Below, in pieces: positions 43,775-44,825 of a DNA stretch of 44,825 bases (the first letter of the stretch is position 1; each line of letters starts with the position of its first letter). Below the pieces are notes generated by a model. That model made no database searches and was not told the DNA's origin. It worked only from the letters and a program-made list of their open reading frames with translations. A program made the translations under genes and the position numbers. This DNA comes from Lysobacterales bacterium (GTDB taxonomy: Bacteria > Pseudomonadota > Gammaproteobacteria > Xanthomonadales > Ahniellaceae): positions 1 to 44,825 of the forward strand of contig JACPFU010000013.1 of the NCBI GenBank assembly GCA_016182785.1. The letters are read 5' to 3'.

Positions 43775-44539
43775 ATGGCTGCCGTCCTCACCGCCTGTCC
43801 CGCCGTGCTCGCGATCGAGTTGCTGCCCGAAGGAGCACCGAGCACGCTTTGTCTGCCGCTCGAGTCCGCGCCGCTGCTCGGCGACGCCATCGCCAAGGAT
43901 CTGGCGCGACTGATCCCCGGGGTGGAGACCCTCGGCCTCGCGGTGGCGGCGGCGCTGTATGACCAGGCCCAGATCCTGCGCCCGAGCTGGCCGATCCATG
44001 CCGAACTGGCGCGCATGCACCAGCAGGCGCAGCGCGGCGGCTGGACGCCGGCGATCACCAGTTTCGGCGCCTCCGCCGGGCGCATGGCGGCGCCGGTGCT
44101 GGAGCCCGATGCGCGCCTGATCGGCAGCCCGCTGCTGCTGGTGCCGTTCGTGCTCGTCGGCCACGCCGCCGATGCCGAACAGGTCGGCGCGCAGATGGAA
44201 CGCGACTTCGAGGAGAAAGGCCTGGCCGACTCGAAGACCGCGCTACTGCTGAACGAGGCGTTCTCGATCCAGGTCGAGCACGCGCGCTACCTGACCCACC
44301 ACGACCTGTGTGCGCTCACCGCGCTGCACTACGAACACGCCGGCTTCGACGCGATCTGGTCGATCCTAGAATGCGCGCTGCTGTCGCCGGAGCGCGAGCA
44401 GCGTGCATCGATGGACGATGCGGTCGAGCTGCATTATCGCGAAGGGCGCGTCACCATTTCCGGGGATGCGCGATCGATCGCCCATCGCCAGGCACAGGCG
44501 ATCCTGCACGCCCACGGTCTCGTCATCACCCCAATGTAA
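43775..44539 (+). CDS. Hypothetical protein
   Basis: A 254-residue soluble, Ala/Leu-rich, mainly helical protein with no family that I recognise. Features: AIELLPEGAPSTLCLPLE, LAVAAALYDQAQILRPSWPI, EAFSIQVEHARYLTHHDLCA and a His-rich tail AHRQAQAILHAHGLVI. ATG 43775 is preferred because ATG 43748 sits immediately after the -10 box. Divergent from the acyltransferase. Confidence 0.72.
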   Translation: MAAVLTACPAVLAIELLPEGAPSTLCLPLESAPLLGDAIAKDLARLIPGVETLGLAVAAALYDQAQILRPSWPIHAELARMHQQAQRGGWTPAITSFGASAGRMAAPVLEPDARLIGSPLLLVPFVLVGHAADAEQVGAQMERDFEEKGLADSKTALLLNEAFSIQVEHARYLTHHDLCALTALHYEHAGFDAIWSILECALLSPEREQRASMDDAVELHYREGRVTISGDARSIAHRQAQAILHAHGLVITPM

Positions 44540-44580
44540 TTGGATGCACTCGCCCCTCGCCGAGGCGTCACTTACGTCGA

Positions 44581-44698
44581 CGTAGGAGCGGCACTTTGCC
44601 GCGACCGTAGACGCGATGCACTCGATATTTGCGATGTGGCGTGTTCTCGGCCGCCGCATGTGGCTGCGCCACCGGTCGCGGCAGAGTGCCGCTCCTAT
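44581..44698. repeat. REPIN-like repeat, first family, inverted
   Basis: Left arm GTAGGAGCGGCACTTTGCCG, right arm CGGTCGCGGCAGAGTGCCGC then TCCTAT. The centre, including GACGCGATGCA and CGCATGTGGCTGCG, matches the reverse complement of the 163-bp unit at 1-163. From 44700 to the window end I see nothing else. Confidence 0.87.
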
Positions 44699-44825
44699 GT
44701 ATGGACTCGCCCCGTTCGTCAACGCCGCTTTGATCGCCGGAAGCCGGCTGCATCTATGTATCAGGCCTCATCGAGAGGGTGCGTGTGCACCCTGGGCCAC
44801 CATTGGTTGAGCACGCGGAATGCCA

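Noticed and set aside
44616..44810. A 64-codon open frame at the window end
   Set aside because: It begins inside the REPIN-like repeat and has no coding features.

Overview
This window comes from a high-GC gammaproteobacterium, most likely in the Xanthomonadales/Lysobacterales. I infer this from the codon use, the alpha/beta-type glycyl-tRNA synthetase pair, a sedentary-type integron with an IntI integrase, and dispersed palindromic repeats with GTAGGAGCGGC arms like those common in that order. No species can be named from sequence alone. The window looks like ordinary chromosome with several accessory insertions.

Layout. 1-335: tandem REPIN-like repeats. 341-6650: a chromosomal integron, with intI on the minus strand, an attI region, and eight plus-strand gene cassettes separated by attC sites. 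The last attC is truncated and the one before it has degenerate core sites. Cassettes 1-4 encode small multi-pass membrane proteins. Cassettes 5-8 encode a zinc-ribbon/TPR/CFI-box protein, an HNH nuclease, a HAD phosphatase-like protein and an unknown. 6894-10795: small envelope or metabolic genes (DUF3147, rhodanese-like, secreted alpha/beta hydrolase, ABM monooxygenase, macrodomain). 10825-14151: minus-strand membrane, LRR and TPR proteins. 14231-14990: a MazEF-like toxin-antitoxin pair bracketed by 41-bp direct repeats of the adjacent permease's 3' end. 14950-20203: a five-gene ABC efflux operon with three consecutive HlyD-like adaptors. 20379-23271: a GspE/PilB-like ATPase and a two-DTG aspartic protease. 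23436-24136: VapBC. 24199-28181: glyQ, glyS and a methyltransferase, with two extra copies of the methyltransferase 3' end downstream. 28643-30912: DUF6624, a phosphoribosyltransferase, a broken DUF3291 gene and a secreted protein with a CTERM-like tail. 30979-36967: an RNA repair/RNA quality-control locus. 37136-41413: a second ABC operon (ATPase, 790-aa permease, adaptor). 41420-44539: thiolase, an acyltransferase-like protein and an unknown. REPIN-like repeats recur at 19399, 28216, 36975 and 44583.

How the genes work together. The most informative locus is rtcR / rsr - two Y RNAs - rtcB - rtcA. A sigma-54 activator with a CARF sensor (RtcR) faces a sigma-54-type promoter that should drive a Ro60 ortholog, two tandem Y-RNA-like transcripts, the RtcB ligase and the RtcA cyclase. 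The second Y RNA carries a circularly permuted tRNA-like module (T arm, acceptor, then D arm), all visible as perfect stems. The first Y RNA has the same Ro-binding-type stem but no tRNA-like module.

A second theme is accessory cargo sitting beside duplicated 3' ends of housekeeping genes: the TA module at the ABC permease and DUF6624 at the methyltransferase. This suggests a shared insertion or recombination mechanism and is an inference to be tested by comparison with empty-site relatives.
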